64,000 bases of DNA from Afipia sp. (lineage in GTDB: Bacteria; Pseudomonadota; Alphaproteobacteria; Rhizobiales; Xanthobacteraceae): NCBI GenBank assembly GCA_017308595.1, contig JAFKER010000016.1:1-64000 (forward strand), read 5' to 3'. The notes beneath the pieces are model-generated. The model searched no databases, was not told the DNA's origin, and was given only the letters and a program-made list of their open reading frames with translations. Made by a program: the position numbers and the translations under genes. Below, in pieces: positions 63,301-64,000 of the stretch (positions within the stretch are counted from its first letter, which is position 1; the number at the start of each line of letters is the position of its first letter).

Positions 63301-64000
63301 CTATCCGACGATCTTGAGCCCTGCTGGCTTGTCAACGATCAGCCCAGGGTTCAACATCCACTTCGGGTCCAGTTCGGTCTTGGCGGCTGCCAGCACACGG
63401 CGGAACAACGGATCGACTTCCTTGTCGTACCAAGGACGGAACGATTTTCCGACAGCATGGTGGTGCGTGATGGTTGCGCCGAGTTCGATTAGCGCGTCCG
63501 ACGCAACGTCGTGGAGCATCTTATAGGCTTCAAGGCTGTTGGCGTGCGTCGAAGGAGCCATGATCGAATAGTAAGGAGCCGGGCCGTCCGGATACAGGAA
63601 GGAGAACCTGCGGCAGACGATGCCGCCGCCAAGATTTTCCTTCTGGGCCTTCCGGATGCGACGCATGATCTCGGTATCGACTTCTTCGAACCGATCCCAA
63701 GTGTAGGCAGTTTCGAACGTGAAGCTGACGATTCCCATCGCTGCGCGCGTATGCATCAACCGGGGCAGATATCTGAACTGGTGCCGCCAGTTACCCTGCG
63801 GCCCGCTACGGCTGGTCTCCAGCGCGTTGTCCGCAGTTCCCGCCTGTTGCTTCACGACGCCACCGAAGTCCTTGCAGATTTCGAGACTACGCTCCAGCCA
63901 CGCGTCCACCGGATGGTCGGCGGATTCGAAGCCCAGCAACAGGACCGAATCGGTGCCGTCTCCAGCGCCGTAGAATTTGGCGTCCTGCTCGTCCAGATAG
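63301..64000 (-). CDS. FAD-linked oxidase (alkyl-DHAP synthase/vanillyl-alcohol oxidase family), C-terminal part
   Basis: The frame is open from the stop at 63301 to the window edge at 64000, so at least 232 C-terminal residues are seen and the N-terminal FAD-binding part is outside. The C-terminal domain has RYLPRLMHTRAAMGIVSFTF, ALIELGATITHHHAVGKSF with the His pair, RPWYDKEVDPLFRRVL and DPKWMLNPGLI, typical of the alkyl-DHAP synthase and VAO-type flavoproteins. It probably oxidises the substrate before or after ring dioxygenation. Only partial coverage limits certainty. Confidence 0.85.
   Translation of the reverse strand, partial: YLDEQDAKFYGAGDGTDSVLLLGFESADHPVDAWLERSLEICKDFGGVVKQQAGTADNALETSRSGPQGNWRHQFRYLPRLMHTRAAMGIVSFTFETAYTWDRFEEVDTEIMRRIRKAQKENLGGGIVCRRFSFLYPDGPAPYYSIMAPSTHANSLEAYKMLHDVASDALIELGATITHHHAVGKSFRPWYDKEVDPLFRRVLAAAKTELDPKWMLNPGLIVDKPAGLKIVG

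Noticed and set aside
53710-64000. Second attachment site for the island
   Set aside because: I looked for a repeat of the tRNA-Leu 3' end (GATTCCGGCCAGGGGCACCA) and did not see one; a shorter or diverged core cannot be excluded by eye.

Overview
The window is a 64 kb piece of a GC-rich alphaproteobacterial chromosome. The 5' end of a 16S rRNA gene at positions 1-87 (minus strand), a SAM-II riboswitch in front of metX, a CpdR-type regulator, a TlpA thioredoxin and the gene order all point to the Nitrobacteraceae (Bradyrhizobium/Afipia/Rhodopseudomonas/Nitrobacter group). This placement is by pattern recognition; no database was searched.

Positions 1-52,000 look like ordinary core chromosome. 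In order they hold the rRNA promoter and leader; an M23 endopeptidase; a beta-propeller protein; clpB; a MOSC protein; a CHAP-type hydrolase; metX-metW under a SAM-II riboswitch; a divergent chorismate mutase-hisC-tyrA operon; an envelope and division block (DUF2125, chaC, plsC, ydcF, ftsX-ftsE, zinc-ribbon protein, cpdR); an MFS exporter; an SDR enzyme; a SoxR-controlled monooxygenase; two separate ArsR-SRPBCC-VOC clusters; a TIGR02302 membrane protein; a Bug-type binding protein; lysA-lptM-argH with divergent tlpA; a YjfB-like micro-gene missed by length cut-offs; hbd and etfBA; a PduO adenosyltransferase; a BrkB protein; a soluble hybrid histidine kinase; gluQ-RS; an AlkA-type glycosylase; HNH and old yellow enzyme genes; lrgAB; two related secreted small proteins; an AbrB-type membrane protein; and dsbB.

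At 52,043-52,127 lies tRNA-Leu(CAA), followed by a tyrosine integrase at 52,339-53,709. This is the usual layout of an island inserted in a tRNA 3' end. Everything to the window end may belong to it, but no second attachment site was found inside the window. The first island module is defence-like. A divergent XRE repressor and ImmA-type metalloprotease face a four-gene operon: DUF2188 protein, patatin-like phospholipase (CapV type), cGAS/DncV-like nucleotidyltransferase, and an E2-like ubiquitin-conjugating protein. The last three form a type II-short CBASS anti-phage system, in which a nucleotide signal activates a membrane-degrading effector and an E2 acts without E1. The second module (58,874-64,000, minus strand, cut by the window end) is catabolic: an FAD-linked oxidase, a Nu-type glutathione transferase, a Rieske ferredoxin, a ring-hydroxylating dioxygenase alpha/beta pair and its ferredoxin reductase. 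Together these are a complete three-component dioxygenase with electron transfer chain.

Regulatory signals read directly from the sequence include a consensus rRNA promoter, the SAM-II aptamer followed by mutually exclusive hairpins, a SoxR box inside a 19-bp spacer, AACC-N4-GGTT elements at both ArsR genes (one spanning the start codon of an apparently leaderless gene), a hairpin that would bury the ribosome site of the YjfB-like gene, and several terminators. No CRISPR array and no recognisable insertion sequence was seen.
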